Assembly (NCBI GenBank): GCA_025964635.1
Contig: JAOPYP010000160.1
Location: forward strand, 1-22,676
Origin: Actinomycetes bacterium
Lineage (GTDB): Bacteria; Actinomycetota; Actinomycetes; Streptosporangiales; Streptosporangiaceae
Reading direction: 5' to 3'
DNA: 22,676 bases
Of this stretch, positions 14,277 through 22,584 are shown piece after piece. The notes below the pieces were generated by a model. It was not told where the DNA came from. It ran no database searches and worked only from the letters and a program-made list of their open reading frames with translations. The first letter of the stretch is position 1. Each line of letters starts with the position of its first letter. A program made the position numbers and the translations under genes.

Positions 14277-16624
14277 CGGGATCGGGGACCGGACCATGGG
14301 TGGGCCGGAGCGTCCGGCGGCTCGGTGATCCGTCGATCCTTCGCGGCGAGGGCCGGTACGTCGCTGACGCCATCGCTGGGCAGGATTGCCTCCACACGGT
14401 GTTCGTGCGCAGCCCGGTGGCGGCGGGCGTGCTGCGGGCGGTCCAGGTCCCGGCCGGGGTATGGGCGCTGACCGCGGCGGAGCTCGCCAGTGTGGCGGGT
14501 ATCTGCCCCACGATGGACCGCCCCGACTATGTCCCGGTCACCACCCCGGTGCTGGCCAGCGACGTCGTGCGGTTCGTCGGGGAGCCCGTCGCCATGGTTG
14601 TCGCCGCCAGCCCCGCTGAGGCCCTCGACGCCGCTGAGCTGGTCGGAGTAGAGATCGACCGCACGCCGCCGGTGCTGAGCGTGGCCGACGCGCTTCGTGC
14701 TGGCGCCCCGGCGGTCCACGACGTCGCCTTCCCCGGGGAGGTCAACACGGTCGTGCAAGGGACGCTCACGACGCCCGGGTTCGGGGACATCTTCAACGCC
14801 GCGGCGACCACGGTGACGGTGTCGTCCGGCAGCGCGCGGCAGAGCGCCCTGCCGATCGAGACCCGCGGCTCACTGGCTGACTACGAGCAGCGCACCGGGC
14901 GGGTGACGCTGACCACGTCCACCCAGATGCCGCACGTGACCAGGACCGGTATCTGCACCTCCCTGGGGATCCCCGCGGACCTGCTCCGCGTCGTCGCGCC
15001 CGACGTGGGCGGTGCGTTCGGCCAGAAAATGTGCCTGGCCCGGGAGGACATCGCACTCGTGCACGCGGCCCGCCAGCTGCGCCGGGCCGTGGCGTGGGTG
15101 GAAACCCGCGAGGAAAACCTGACAGCGTCCTGGCACAGCCGCGAGCAGCAGTACACCCTCACCGGGGCGTTCGATCCGGACGGCAGGCTGCTGGCCCTGC
15201 GCGCCGACATCGTCGCGGACGTCGGCGCCTATTCGTGCTACCCGGTTACGTTCGGCGTGGAGCCGCTGATGGCGCTCTCCGAGCTGCCCGGCCCTTACGC
15301 GCTGGAGCACTACGACGTGCGGGCCCGCGGGGTCCTCACCAACAAATGCCCCATCGCGCCGTACCGCGGCGTATCCCGGCCGGCCATGACGCTCGCGCTG
15401 GAGCGGCTCATGGACACCGCCGCTAAGCAGCTGGGCATCAGCCCGGTGCAGATCCGGCTGCGTAACCTGGTCCGCGAGTTCCCGCACACCACGCCCACCG
15501 GCCTGGTGCTGGACAAGGCCAGCTACGTCGAGACGATGCAGGACGCGGTGACCGCCGCTGACCTCCCGGGGTTCCGGGTCCGCCAGCAGGCGGCCCGGGA
15601 GCAGGGTCGGCTGCTGGGCATCGGGCTGAGCGTGTTCGCTGAGCACACCGGGTACGGGACACCCGCCTTCGGCGCGCGCCGCCTGTTCATGACACCCGGG
15701 TACGAGCGGGTGGAGATCACGATGGACCCCTCCGCCGGTGTCGTCATCCGCATCGGGTCCTCACCGCACGGGCAAGGGCTGGCCACCACCCTCGCCCAGA
15801 TCATCGCGGACGAGCTGGGGATAGCCCCGGAGCAGATCCGGGTGGTTCACGGGGACACCGACTCCACCCCGTTCGGCTGGGGCACGTTCGCCAGCCGTTC
15901 CCTGGTCATCTGCGGTGGGGCGGCGCTGATGGCCGCGCGCCGCCTGCGGCAGCAGCTCGCCGCGATCGCGGGTGAGCTGCTGGACTGTGACCCCTGGGAC
16001 CTGGTGTTCGGCGACGGGAGGATTACGAGGCCGGGTACCGAGTCCGAGGTGGCGATCGGCCACGTCGCCGGGTTCGCCTACCTCAACATGAACAAGCTCA
16101 AGTCCACGTCAGGCAGCGGCCTGTACGCGGAGGCGGAGTACGACCCGCGCGGGACATTCTCCAACGCGTGCCACATCGCCGAAGTTGAGGTGGACCCGGA
16201 GACCGGCGAGGTGAAGATCCTGCGCTTCCTGGTCGCCGAGGACGCCGGCCGCCTGATCAACCCGGCGATCGCGGACGGGCAGATCTGCGGCGGGGTCGCG
16301 CAGGGCATCGCTAACGCCCTGTACGAGGAGCTGGTTTATGACGAGGACGGGAACCTCAGCACCGCGTCGCTGATGGACTACCTGCCGCCGACATCGGCGG
16401 AGATCCCGCCTATCACGATCATGCACCGGGAGACCATCTCGGACACCGAGCTGACCGGGGCCAAGGGAATCGGCGAAGGCGGCACGATCGGCGCGCCGGC
16501 CGCTGTGCTCAGTGCCATCTCCGACGCAGTGACCCATCTGGGCGTCGATGTGTTCCAGATGCCTCAGTCCCCGCACCGGCTGCACGCCAGCATCCAGGAA
16601 GCCAAGCAGGAGGGCCGGGCATGA
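14273..16624 (+). CDS. Molybdopterin large subunit 1, xanthine oxidase family
   Basis: 783 residues. N-terminal a/b hammerhead domain (GRSVRRLGDPSILRGEGRYVADA, about 11-33), then molybdopterin-binding motifs VGGAFGQK (245-252), PYRGVSRP (363-370), SSPHGQGLATTLAQI (496-510) and the catalytic-glutamate motif KGIGEGG with E735 as the likely base. The substrate loop lacks the AYxCSFR of form-I CO dehydrogenase, so CO oxidation is not supported; hydroxylation of an aromatic heterocycle or aldehyde by water is the family reaction. ATG overlaps the FAD gene stop, and its TGA overlaps the [2Fe-2S] start. It has low identity to the second large subunit, so the two probably act on different substrates or positions. 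Confidence 0.93.
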   Translation: MTGSGTGPWVGRSVRRLGDPSILRGEGRYVADAIAGQDCLHTVFVRSPVAAGVLRAVQVPAGVWALTAAELASVAGICPTMDRPDYVPVTTPVLASDVVRFVGEPVAMVVAASPAEALDAAELVGVEIDRTPPVLSVADALRAGAPAVHDVAFPGEVNTVVQGTLTTPGFGDIFNAAATTVTVSSGSARQSALPIETRGSLADYEQRTGRVTLTTSTQMPHVTRTGICTSLGIPADLLRVVAPDVGGAFGQKMCLAREDIALVHAARQLRRAVAWVETREENLTASWHSREQQYTLTGAFDPDGRLLALRADIVADVGAYSCYPVTFGVEPLMALSELPGPYALEHYDVRARGVLTNKCPIAPYRGVSRPAMTLALERLMDTAAKQLGISPVQIRLRNLVREFPHTTPTGLVLDKASYVETMQDAVTAADLPGFRVRQQAAREQGRLLGIGLSVFAEHTGYGTPAFGARRLFMTPGYERVEITMDPSAGVVIRIGSSPHGQGLATTLAQIIADELGIAPEQIRVVHGDTDSTPFGWGTFASRSLVICGGAALMAARRLRQQLAAIAGELLDCDPWDLVFGDGRITRPGTESEVAIGHVAGFAYLNMNKLKSTSGSGLYAEAEYDPRGTFSNACHIAEVEVDPETGEVKILRFLVAEDAGRLINPAIADGQICGGVAQGIANALYEELVYDEDGNLSTASLMDYLPPTSAEIPPITIMHRETISDTELTGAKGIGEGGTIGAPAAVLSAISDAVTHLGVDVFQMPQSPHRLHASIQEAKQEGRA

Positions 16625-17103
16625 GCCGAGCCAAGCGTGACCTCATCCTGTACGTCAACGGGGACCGGTTCGCTGTCTCGGTGGAGCCGCGCAAGAGCCT
16701 CGCCGACACTCTGCGGGAAGACTGCCACCTCACCGGGACGCACCTCGGCTGCGAGCATGGCGTGTGCGGGGCCTGCACCGTCCTGCTTGATGGTGAACCC
16801 GTGCGGGCCTGCCTGATCCTGGGCGTCCAGGCTGCCGGGCACTCCATCCGCACCGTGGAAGGACTCGCCGGCGAGAATGGCACGCTGCACCCCTTGCAGC
16901 AGGCGTTCTGGGACAACCATGGGCTCCAGTGCGGCTTCTGCACACCCGGCTTCCTGATGCTGGCGGCCGGGCTGCTGGAATCCGCCGATCCGGTCACCGA
17001 TGACAAGATCGACGATGTCCTCAGCTCGAACCTGTGCCGCTGCACCGGCTACCAGAACATCACCAGGGCAGTGTGTGCCGCGGCGCGGGTGATGCGCCAG
17101 TGA
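16621..17103 (+). CDS. [2Fe-2S] small subunit of molybdenum hydroxylase (CoxS/XdhC-type iron-sulfur)
   Basis: 160 residues with both clusters. The N-terminal plant-type ferredoxin domain uses C44, C49, C52 and C64 (GCEHGVCGACTV); the C-terminal helical domain uses C104, C107, C139 and C141 (QCGFCTPG, LCRCTGYQNI). It passes electrons from molybdenum to FAD. The ATG overlaps the previous stop as ATGA and the TGA overlaps the next GTG as GTGA. Located between the two large subunits, it may serve both. Confidence 0.95.
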   Translation: MSRAKRDLILYVNGDRFAVSVEPRKSLADTLREDCHLTGTHLGCEHGVCGACTVLLDGEPVRACLILGVQAAGHSIRTVEGLAGENGTLHPLQQAFWDNHGLQCGFCTPGFLMLAAGLLESADPVTDDKIDDVLSSNLCRCTGYQNITRAVCAAARVMRQ

Positions 17104-19412
17104 TCGGCAAACCGTTGCGGCGGGTAGAGGATCTGCCGCTGCTGCTGGGGACGGGCAGGTTCGCCGCTGACATCTCGCTGCCTGGCCAGGCCCACCTGCG
17201 AGTCGTACGGTCACCAGTGCCGCACGGGATGCTGCGCGGCGTCGATGGCCGGAAGGCGCTGTCCATGCCCGGCGTGATCGGGGTGTGGTCGGCAGCCGAC
17301 CTGGATCTCGGCCCCATCGGGTTCCGCATGGTGGCTTTCCCCGGGATGCTCCCCTACCGCCAGCCGGTGCTGGCCGCGGAACGGGTCCGCTACGTCGGAG
17401 AGCCGGTGGCAATAGTCCTGGCTGATGACCCGTACCGGGCTGAGGATGCGGCCGACCTGGTCGAGCTGGACATCGAGAGCCTGCCGCCGGTCCTCGATCA
17501 GCTGCAGGAGCCCGCGCAGTTCGACGACCAGAATGACACCGAGGCACTCCTGCACGAGGACGGTTACGGTGATGTCGGCGCCGCATTCGCTGCCGCGCCC
17601 CACGTCGTGGAGCTGACGGTCACGGTCGGCCGTCATACTGGCGTGCCGCTGGAGTGCCGGGGTGCCCTGGCGGATTACCGGCCAGGAGCGGGAACCCTCG
17701 ACTTCTACGGGGCCGCCAAGGTGCCGCACCAGAACCGGCTCCTGCTGGCCGGCCTGCTCGGCCTGCCCCCCCAGCTGGTGGTGCTGCGGGAGGCGCACGT
17801 CGGCGGCGGATTCGGGGTCCGCGGCGAGGTGTACCCCGAGGACGTCCTGGTGTGCTGGGCCTCACGCCTGCTGGGCCGGCCCGTCAAGTGGATCGAGGAC
17901 AGAAATGAGCATCTCCTCGCGGCCAACCATTCACGGGACCAGGTGCACCGCATCCGCGCGGCGGTGCTGGCCGACGGGTACATCACGGCCATCGACGACG
18001 AGTTCTGGCTCGACCAGGGCGCGTACGTCCGGACCCACGCGGCGGCCGTCCCCACGCTGACCGCGTCGATGCTCCCCGGCCCCTACCAGATCCCCGCCTA
18101 CCGGGTCCGCGGGCACGTGCGGCTCACGAACAAGACCCCGGCTGGCACGTACCGCGCGCCCGGCAGGTACGAAGGGACGTTCGCGCGGGAACGGCTCATC
18201 GACGCCGTGGCCAGCAGCCTGGGCAAGCCAGCCATGGAGATCAGGCTGAGCAATTTCATCAGCCCAGACCAGATGCCGTACGCGCGGCCCATGTCAGCCC
18301 TTGGCACGGACCTGGAGTACGACAGCGGTGACTACGCCCTTCTGGTCGGCAAGGCGCAGGCGCGCTTCGGCCTGGCGGAACTCGAGCACGGCCTCGCCGC
18401 CCGCCGGGCGCTCGGTGAGGCGGTCGGCATGGGCTGCGCCTTCTTCGTGGAGAAGAGCGGGCTCGGCCCCTACGAGGCAGTACGGATCTCGGTCGACCAG
18501 TCGGGCCACATCGACATCATCACCGGCGCCGGGTCCATGGGCCAGGGGTTCGAGACGGTGATCACCCAGATCTGCGCGCAGGAACTCGGGGTCAGGCCCG
18601 AGACGATCCGGGTGCTGCACGGGCAGACCGATCAGATCGAGCACGCCATGGGGGCCTTCGCCAGCAGGCTGACGGTGATGGCCGGCTCGGCGACCTTGAT
18701 CGCCGCCCAGGCTCTGCGCGAGAAGGCGCTGGCCGCGGCGGCCCGGATGCTGGAGGCCAGCCCGCGCGACCTCGAACTGTCCGATGGGGCTGTCCGCGTG
18801 GCAGGCGACCCCGATACGGGCATCTCGCTGGCCCAGATCTCCGAGGCGCTGCGCCCGGACCAGGCCGCGCGGTGGGGACTGGAGCCGTCGCTGACCGCCG
18901 ACGGCTGGCACACCACCGATCACATGTGCTACCCCTACGGCCTGCACATCGCCGTGGTCCGGGTCGATGCCGGAACCGGCCAGGTCATCGCCGAGAGACT
19001 GCTCGTGGCCTACGACGTCGGCCGGGCGGTCAACCCGATGCTGGTCGAAGGCCAGATCGTCGGCGGCGCTGCCCAGGGGCTTGGCGGTGCGCTCCTCGAG
19101 GAGTTCCGCTACGACGACGCCGGGCACCCCCAATGCACCACCTTCATGGACTACCTGCTGCCCACCCGCGCTGAAATGCCGCCCGTGGACGTCCTCATCA
19201 CCGAGGATGCCCCCAGCCCGCGGAATCCGCTCGGTGTGAAAGGCGCGGGGGAGGGTGGTACGACTGCCATGGGTGCGGCCATAGCCGCCGCAATCGACGC
19301 AGCCCTCGGCGTCCCGCTAGGAGTTAAGGAACTGCCGGTTCACCCGGAGGCTGCGCTGCGCCTGGCTAAGGCAGCCAGGCGAGAGTCTACGAGTGAGCCA
19401 GGAGGCGCCTGA
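17100..19412 (+). CDS. Molybdopterin large subunit 2, xanthine oxidase family
   Basis: 770 residues from GTG 17100, which overlaps the preceding TGA; the frame opens 22 codons earlier, inside the previous gene. Domains: hammerhead (GKPLRRVEDLPLLLGTGRFAAD, near 3-24, shown by its ends), VGGGFGVRGE (234-243), active-site loop TYRAPGRYEG (350-359), GSMGQGFETVITQ and KGAGEGG with E718 as the likely catalytic base. TYRAPGR is the form found in many heterocycle and hydroxylated-aromatic hydroxylases, distinct from the PYRGVSR of subunit 1. It has no FAD or [2Fe-2S] gene of its own nearby. The last codon overlaps the regulator start by 1 base. Confidence 0.93.
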   Translation: MIGKPLRRVEDLPLLLGTGRFAADISLPGQAHLRVVRSPVPHGMLRGVDGRKALSMPGVIGVWSAADLDLGPIGFRMVAFPGMLPYRQPVLAAERVRYVGEPVAIVLADDPYRAEDAADLVELDIESLPPVLDQLQEPAQFDDQNDTEALLHEDGYGDVGAAFAAAPHVVELTVTVGRHTGVPLECRGALADYRPGAGTLDFYGAAKVPHQNRLLLAGLLGLPPQLVVLREAHVGGGFGVRGEVYPEDVLVCWASRLLGRPVKWIEDRNEHLLAANHSRDQVHRIRAAVLADGYITAIDDEFWLDQGAYVRTHAAAVPTLTASMLPGPYQIPAYRVRGHVRLTNKTPAGTYRAPGRYEGTFARERLIDAVASSLGKPAMEIRLSNFISPDQMPYARPMSALGTDLEYDSGDYALLVGKAQARFGLAELEHGLAARRALGEAVGMGCAFFVEKSGLGPYEAVRISVDQSGHIDIITGAGSMGQGFETVITQICAQELGVRPETIRVLHGQTDQIEHAMGAFASRLTVMAGSATLIAAQALREKALAAAARMLEASPRDLELSDGAVRVAGDPDTGISLAQISEALRPDQAARWGLEPSLTADGWHTTDHMCYPYGLHIAVVRVDAGTGQVIAERLLVAYDVGRAVNPMLVEGQIVGGAAQGLGGALLEEFRYDDAGHPQCTTFMDYLLPTRAEMPPVDVLITEDAPSPRNPLGVKGAGEGGTTAMGAAIAAAIDAALGVPLGVKELPVHPEAALRLAKAARRESTSEPGGA

Positions 19413-20071
19413 TGGCGCGGCAAAAGCAGGCAGCAGGCCAGAACGGACGGCTCGAGGGCATTCTGGCCAGCCAATCATCGGCAGCCGGGAACCCGGAAGC
19501 CGACGAGACGGTGCGGGCGGTCGGTGCGTCGATCCGGGCGGCACGCAAAAGGCGCCGGCTCACCTTGCAGGAACTGGCCGAGAGGACCGGGGTGAGCGTG
19601 TCGATGCTGAGCATGCTCGAGCGCGGAGTGGCCAGCCCCTCGATCGGAACCCTGGTCTCGGTCTCCTCGGCGCTGGGACTGCACATGGCCCAGCTGTTCC
19701 AGGACCCGGCGGCCGAGCCACCCTCACCCGTGCGCCGCCTGGCCGACCAGGTCACTGTCCAGGCCGCGGAGGGCGTGAGCCGGCGGCTCGTGCACACCGA
19801 CCTGGACAACGACCTGGAGATGGTCGTGAACGAGTACGAACCCGGGACATCGAGCGCGGCGGCACCGGTGCATCACGACGGCCTGGAATTCGGCCTGATC
19901 ATCTCGGGCAACCTGACCGTCCGGCTCGGCGACGTCGAATACGTCCTCGGAGCGGGCGACGGCATCTCCTACGACTCGACAACCCCCCATGTACTGACCA
20001 ACCGCGGGCCGGCCAAGGCCCGCGCGGTCTGGATCAACGTCGGCTTCGGCAGCCAGCCCGAACCGGGTTAA
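19412..20071 (+). CDS. XRE-family regulator with C-terminal cupin sensor
   Basis: 219 residues: a disordered N-terminus (1-30), an XRE helix-turn-helix (about 36-95: VGASIRAARKRRRLTLQEL, then ERTGVSVSMLSMLERG) and a cupin domain (about 140-215: PVHHDGLEFGLIISGNLTVRLG, H..H..). Such proteins usually sense a pathway metabolite via the cupin and repress or activate the adjacent catabolic genes. ATG at 19412-19414 shares one base with the TGA of the preceding gene, and GGAGG (19401-19405) lies 6-7 bases upstream, inside that gene. Its place inside the operon implies autoregulation. A candidate operator is at 11548-11579. Confidence 0.9.
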   Translation: MARQKQAAGQNGRLEGILASQSSAAGNPEADETVRAVGASIRAARKRRRLTLQELAERTGVSVSMLSMLERGVASPSIGTLVSVSSALGLHMAQLFQDPAAEPPSPVRRLADQVTVQAAEGVSRRLVHTDLDNDLEMVVNEYEPGTSSAAAPVHHDGLEFGLIISGNLTVRLGDVEYVLGAGDGISYDSTTPHVLTNRGPAKARAVWINVGFGSQPEPG

Positions 20072-20123
20072 GCCGGGCGAAGGCACCCGCCTTCCCGGCC
20101 AGAGATCATCGGAGGAACACGCA

Positions 20124-20939
20124 GTGGAACTAGTAGACCTGACACACAGCTGGGGCATGCACACACCGGGATGGGTCGGGTACCCCGGCTGCAAGATCTA
20201 CTACACCCAGACACTGCAGACCAACCGGATCGTGTCGCAGCGCATCGAGACCTCCCTGCACACAGGAACGCACCTGGACGGGCCCATCCACGCCGCCGAC
20301 GGCGGCGCGGACATGGCGTCGCTGCCGCTGGACAAGCTCGTGCACGAAGGAGTGATCGTCGACGTATCCGACTCGGTAGGCGACTGGGACGTGATCAAGC
20401 CGGAGCACATCACATCCAAGGTCGACGTCAAGCCCGGCGACATCCTGATCATCCACACCGGCTACCACAAGTACTACACCGGCGGCAGCCAGCAGGACCT
20501 GGTGCGGTACTTCTGCATGCACCCCGGCGGCGGGGTCGAACTGGCCCGGTGGATGCTGGACATGAACATCGCATGGTGGGGCATTGACGCAGGCTCCGGC
20601 GACCACCCGATGAACACCACCATCCGGCACATGCGGCCCGACATCGCCAAGCGGTTCGAAGATCACGTGGGCATGAGCTGCCTGGATTACTTCGGCGAGT
20701 ACGAATACACGCATCACCTGTCGGGACGCCGGGTCAAGGAGGACCTGTTCCCCATGCACTACCTGGCCTTCCCGCAGGGGTGCGTGCACGCGGAGAACGT
20801 CGGCGGTGACATCGACAAGGTACTGAACCAGCGCTGCGTGGTGGGCGCATTCCCCTGGAAGATCGAGGGCGGCGAAGGCTGCCCCTGCCGGATCATGGCG
20901 TTCTTCGATGCCGGCGGACTCGATGTCACGCTGCGCTAA
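20124..20939 (+). CDS. Cyclase-family metal-dependent hydrolase (KynB-like fold)
   Basis: 271 residues. The family motif HxGTHxDxPxH is complete at H46-T-G-T-H50-L-D52-G-P-I-H56, so a divalent-metal amidohydrolase fold is expected. Members include arylformamidases (KynB), isatin hydrolase and cyclic-imide or lactone hydrolases. Here it would open a cyclic amide or remove an N-formyl group. Later GIDAGSGDHPM and HLLxx-like FPQGCVHAENVGGD regions fit the family core. The GTG at 20124 has GGAGGAA 8-13 bases upstream; the gap to the regulator is 52 bp, which may hold an extra promoter, though I see none. Substrate unknown. Confidence 0.88.
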   Translation: MELVDLTHSWGMHTPGWVGYPGCKIYYTQTLQTNRIVSQRIETSLHTGTHLDGPIHAADGGADMASLPLDKLVHEGVIVDVSDSVGDWDVIKPEHITSKVDVKPGDILIIHTGYHKYYTGGSQQDLVRYFCMHPGGGVELARWMLDMNIAWWGIDAGSGDHPMNTTIRHMRPDIAKRFEDHVGMSCLDYFGEYEYTHHLSGRRVKEDLFPMHYLAFPQGCVHAENVGGDIDKVLNQRCVVGAFPWKIEGGEGCPCRIMAFFDAGGLDVTLR

Positions 20940-20960
20940 CCCTTCCACCAGGAGGCTCTC

Positions 20961-21578
20961 GTGAAGCTGAGCAACGAGATGGTCATCGACGCTCCCGTGG
21001 ACCGCGCGTGGGCGCTGCTGACCGATCTCGAGCGGATCGCGCCGAGCATGCCCGGTGCGGTTCTGGAGGAGATCAGCGGGGATGACTTCACCGGGACCGT
21101 GTCGGTGAAAGTCGGGCCCATCGCGATGAAGTACCGGGGAGTCGCCCGCTTCCAGGAACTCGACCCGGCGGCCCGGCGGGCTGTCATCTCGGCGCGAGGC
21201 ACCGACGCCTCCGGGCAGGGCACGGTGAACGCGGTCATCACGGCGCAGCTCACCCCCGAGGGCGCGCGAACCCGGGTCCTGGTAGATACCGACCTGAACA
21301 TCGAGGGCCGGCTGGCCCAGTTCGGCCGTGGTGGCCTGGCCGACGTCAGCGCGCGGCTGATGACCCAGTTCGTCCGCAACCTCGATGCAACCCTGGCCCG
21401 GCCGGCAGCTGAGCCAGCCCCGGCGGGCGCGGCCGCGGCTGCCAGCGCGAAATCTGCCGACAGCATCGACCTGGTCGCCACTATTGGGCCGGTTGTGGCC
21501 AGACGGGCGATTCCGGTCCTGATCGGGATGGCCGCCGGGATGCTGGCCATGCGCTGGCTCATGAATCGATCCCGGTAG
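20961..21578 (+). CDS. coxG: CoxG-like SRPBCC protein with C-terminal membrane anchor
   Basis: 205 residues. The SRPBCC (START-like) lipid/ligand-binding fold spans about residues 3-145: MKLSNEMVIDAPVDRAWALL, then SMPGAVL and VSVKVGPIAMKYRG, typical of CoxG. A Pro/Ala linker (148-165) leads to one hydrophobic segment (about 182-200) that should tether it to the membrane. CoxG proteins recruit molybdenum CO-dehydrogenase-like enzymes to the membrane and the respiratory chain, so here it would connect the hydroxylases to quinones. GTG 20961 has AGGAGG 5-6 bases upstream. Last gene of the operon. Confidence 0.9.
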   Translation: MKLSNEMVIDAPVDRAWALLTDLERIAPSMPGAVLEEISGDDFTGTVSVKVGPIAMKYRGVARFQELDPAARRAVISARGTDASGQGTVNAVITAQLTPEGARTRVLVDTDLNIEGRLAQFGRGGLADVSARLMTQFVRNLDATLARPAAEPAPAGAAAAASAKSADSIDLVATIGPVVARRAIPVLIGMAAGMLAMRWLMNRSR

Positions 21579-21622
21579 ACCCCGCCCGGAACCGAACATC
21601 CTGACCTGAACGCAGCTCAAGG

Positions 21623-21649
21623 GATGGCGAGGTAGGGCTTCCTCGCATC
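21623..21649 (+). terminator. Hairpin after the plus operon (possible terminator)
   Basis: A stem GAT-G-GCGAGG / CCTCGC-ATC with an 8-base loop, 45 bases after coxG. No T-run follows, so it is only a candidate; high-GC actinobacteria often use such terminators without U-tracts. Confidence 0.3.
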
Positions 21650-21879
21650 TACGCCGCACGCAACCGCAACGGCACGATATGCAGGTAGACGAAGTTGATC
21701 GACCCCGCGAAATTGGTGATCCAGTCAGCGATCCGCAGCTGAATGCTGGCGGCCCGCTGCGCCTGTTCCTCCAGGACCACAGGATGGTGCGGGAATTTGA
21801 TCGGCAGCGCAATCAGCCCGTTACTCCCGCCCTGGGTCTGGGAGTCATCTGTACTCGGGCCTGGCTTGGTATCCCGCAC
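21649..21879 (-). pseudogene. DUF1003-family membrane protein, N-terminal fragment
   Basis: The end of a 76-codon frame reads VVLEEQAQRA, then IADWITNFAGSINFVYLH. This matches the start of DUF1003 proteins, where 'ADxITxFAGSMxFVYLHxxWF' opens the first membrane helix. The frame then goes into LRLRAA and stops, so the membrane helices are gone. I recognise the family from the motif; the truncated end is seen directly. It overlaps the decayed Lrp frame upstream, further evidence that both are relics. Confidence 0.6.
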
Positions 21880-22321
21880 ATCCTTCGGTACCTGCGGCCG
21901 ACTTCCAGGCCTGCGTGGCCAGCCAGGCCAGGCAGGCGTCGGCGATGTCGCGGCAGCCGCTTACCTTAACTCCACCCCATAGGGGGATGCCTGAAAAGGC
22001 GATAGCACCTTTCGTGGCATACACAATGGTTGAGGTGAGGCGGTGTACGCCTGGCAGCGTGGCCAGCTTCTGGTCCCGCAGCGTCGCATAACTGTCGAGA
22101 TCCCGCGCGACGATCCGCAGCAGGCAGTCCGGGTCGCCGGATAGGCGCTCTGCGTGTCGGACCTGCGGCAGCTCGACCATGGCCGCTTCGAAGGAGGCGA
22201 CGGTACCGGCGTCGCCGCGTTCCAGGGTGATCTGCACGAGGGCCTCGAAGCCCAGGCCGACCGCGGCCGGGTCGACGACGGCGCGGTAGCCAGTGATGAC
22301 GACGCCGCGTTCGGCGTAGCC
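21845..22321 (-). pseudogene. Lrp/AsnC-family regulator, ligand-binding half only
   Basis: From about 22321 to 21980 the minus strand encodes the RAM (ligand-binding) domain of an Lrp/AsnC regulator: GVVITGYRAVVDPAAVGLGF, then LERGDAGTV, LSGDPDCLLRIVARDLDSY and LPGVHRLTSTIV. The upstream helix-turn-helix that such proteins need is absent: the frame before residue YAERG is not Lrp-like, and DNA to the right encodes an IS1380 fragment. The final codons (21980-21845) are also unlike the family end. So only the sensor half survives. Confidence 0.75.
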
Positions 22322-22353
22322 GCCGGTGGCAGGAGCCGGGGGTGCGGAGACAC

Positions 22354-22554
22354 GGCCCGCGCTGCGCGGATGGCCTTCAGCGCGTGGGGGGCGTCGCCGG
22401 CCAGGCGGATGACTAGCCGGGAGACCACCGGGTCGAAGGCCACTGGCCCGAAGAGCTCCGGCTGCGCCCGCAGCATCGCCATATCTGCCAGGCAGTCTCC
22501 GCCGAGCGCCAGGGCCACGGCCAGGCCGGTAGCACGCAGGCTGATGGTGGCTTG
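22354..22554 (-). pseudogene. IS1380-family transposase, N-terminal fragment
   Basis: The frame reads LAVALALGGDCLADMAMLRA, then QPELFGPVAFDPVVSRLV and APHALKAIRAARA. This is the segment before the DDE core of IS1380 transposases, which normally read 'ALGGDCLADIA.LR..P.LFGPVASDPTVSR'. Only about 67 codons remain of a protein of roughly 450; no terminal repeats found. It directly abuts the broken Lrp gene, marking a likely insertion or deletion point. Confidence 0.75.
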
Positions 22555-22584
22555 CTGGCCGGAGTTCCCGGCCGGTGACAGAAC

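Noticed and set aside
16564..17586. A 340-residue minus-strand open frame
   Set aside because: It is antisense to the [2Fe-2S] and second large-subunit genes, Arg/Pro-rich and without any domain.
14273..19412. Form-I aerobic CO dehydrogenase
   Set aside because: Gene order M-L-S resembles cox genes and coxG is present, but neither large subunit has the AYxCSFR active-site loop; the loops are PYRGVSRP and TYRAPGRY.
20130..21812. A 560-residue minus-strand open frame
   Set aside because: It is the antisense shadow of the cyclase-family and coxG genes; the composition (many His, Gln, Val, Arg, Asp) is typical of high-GC shadows.
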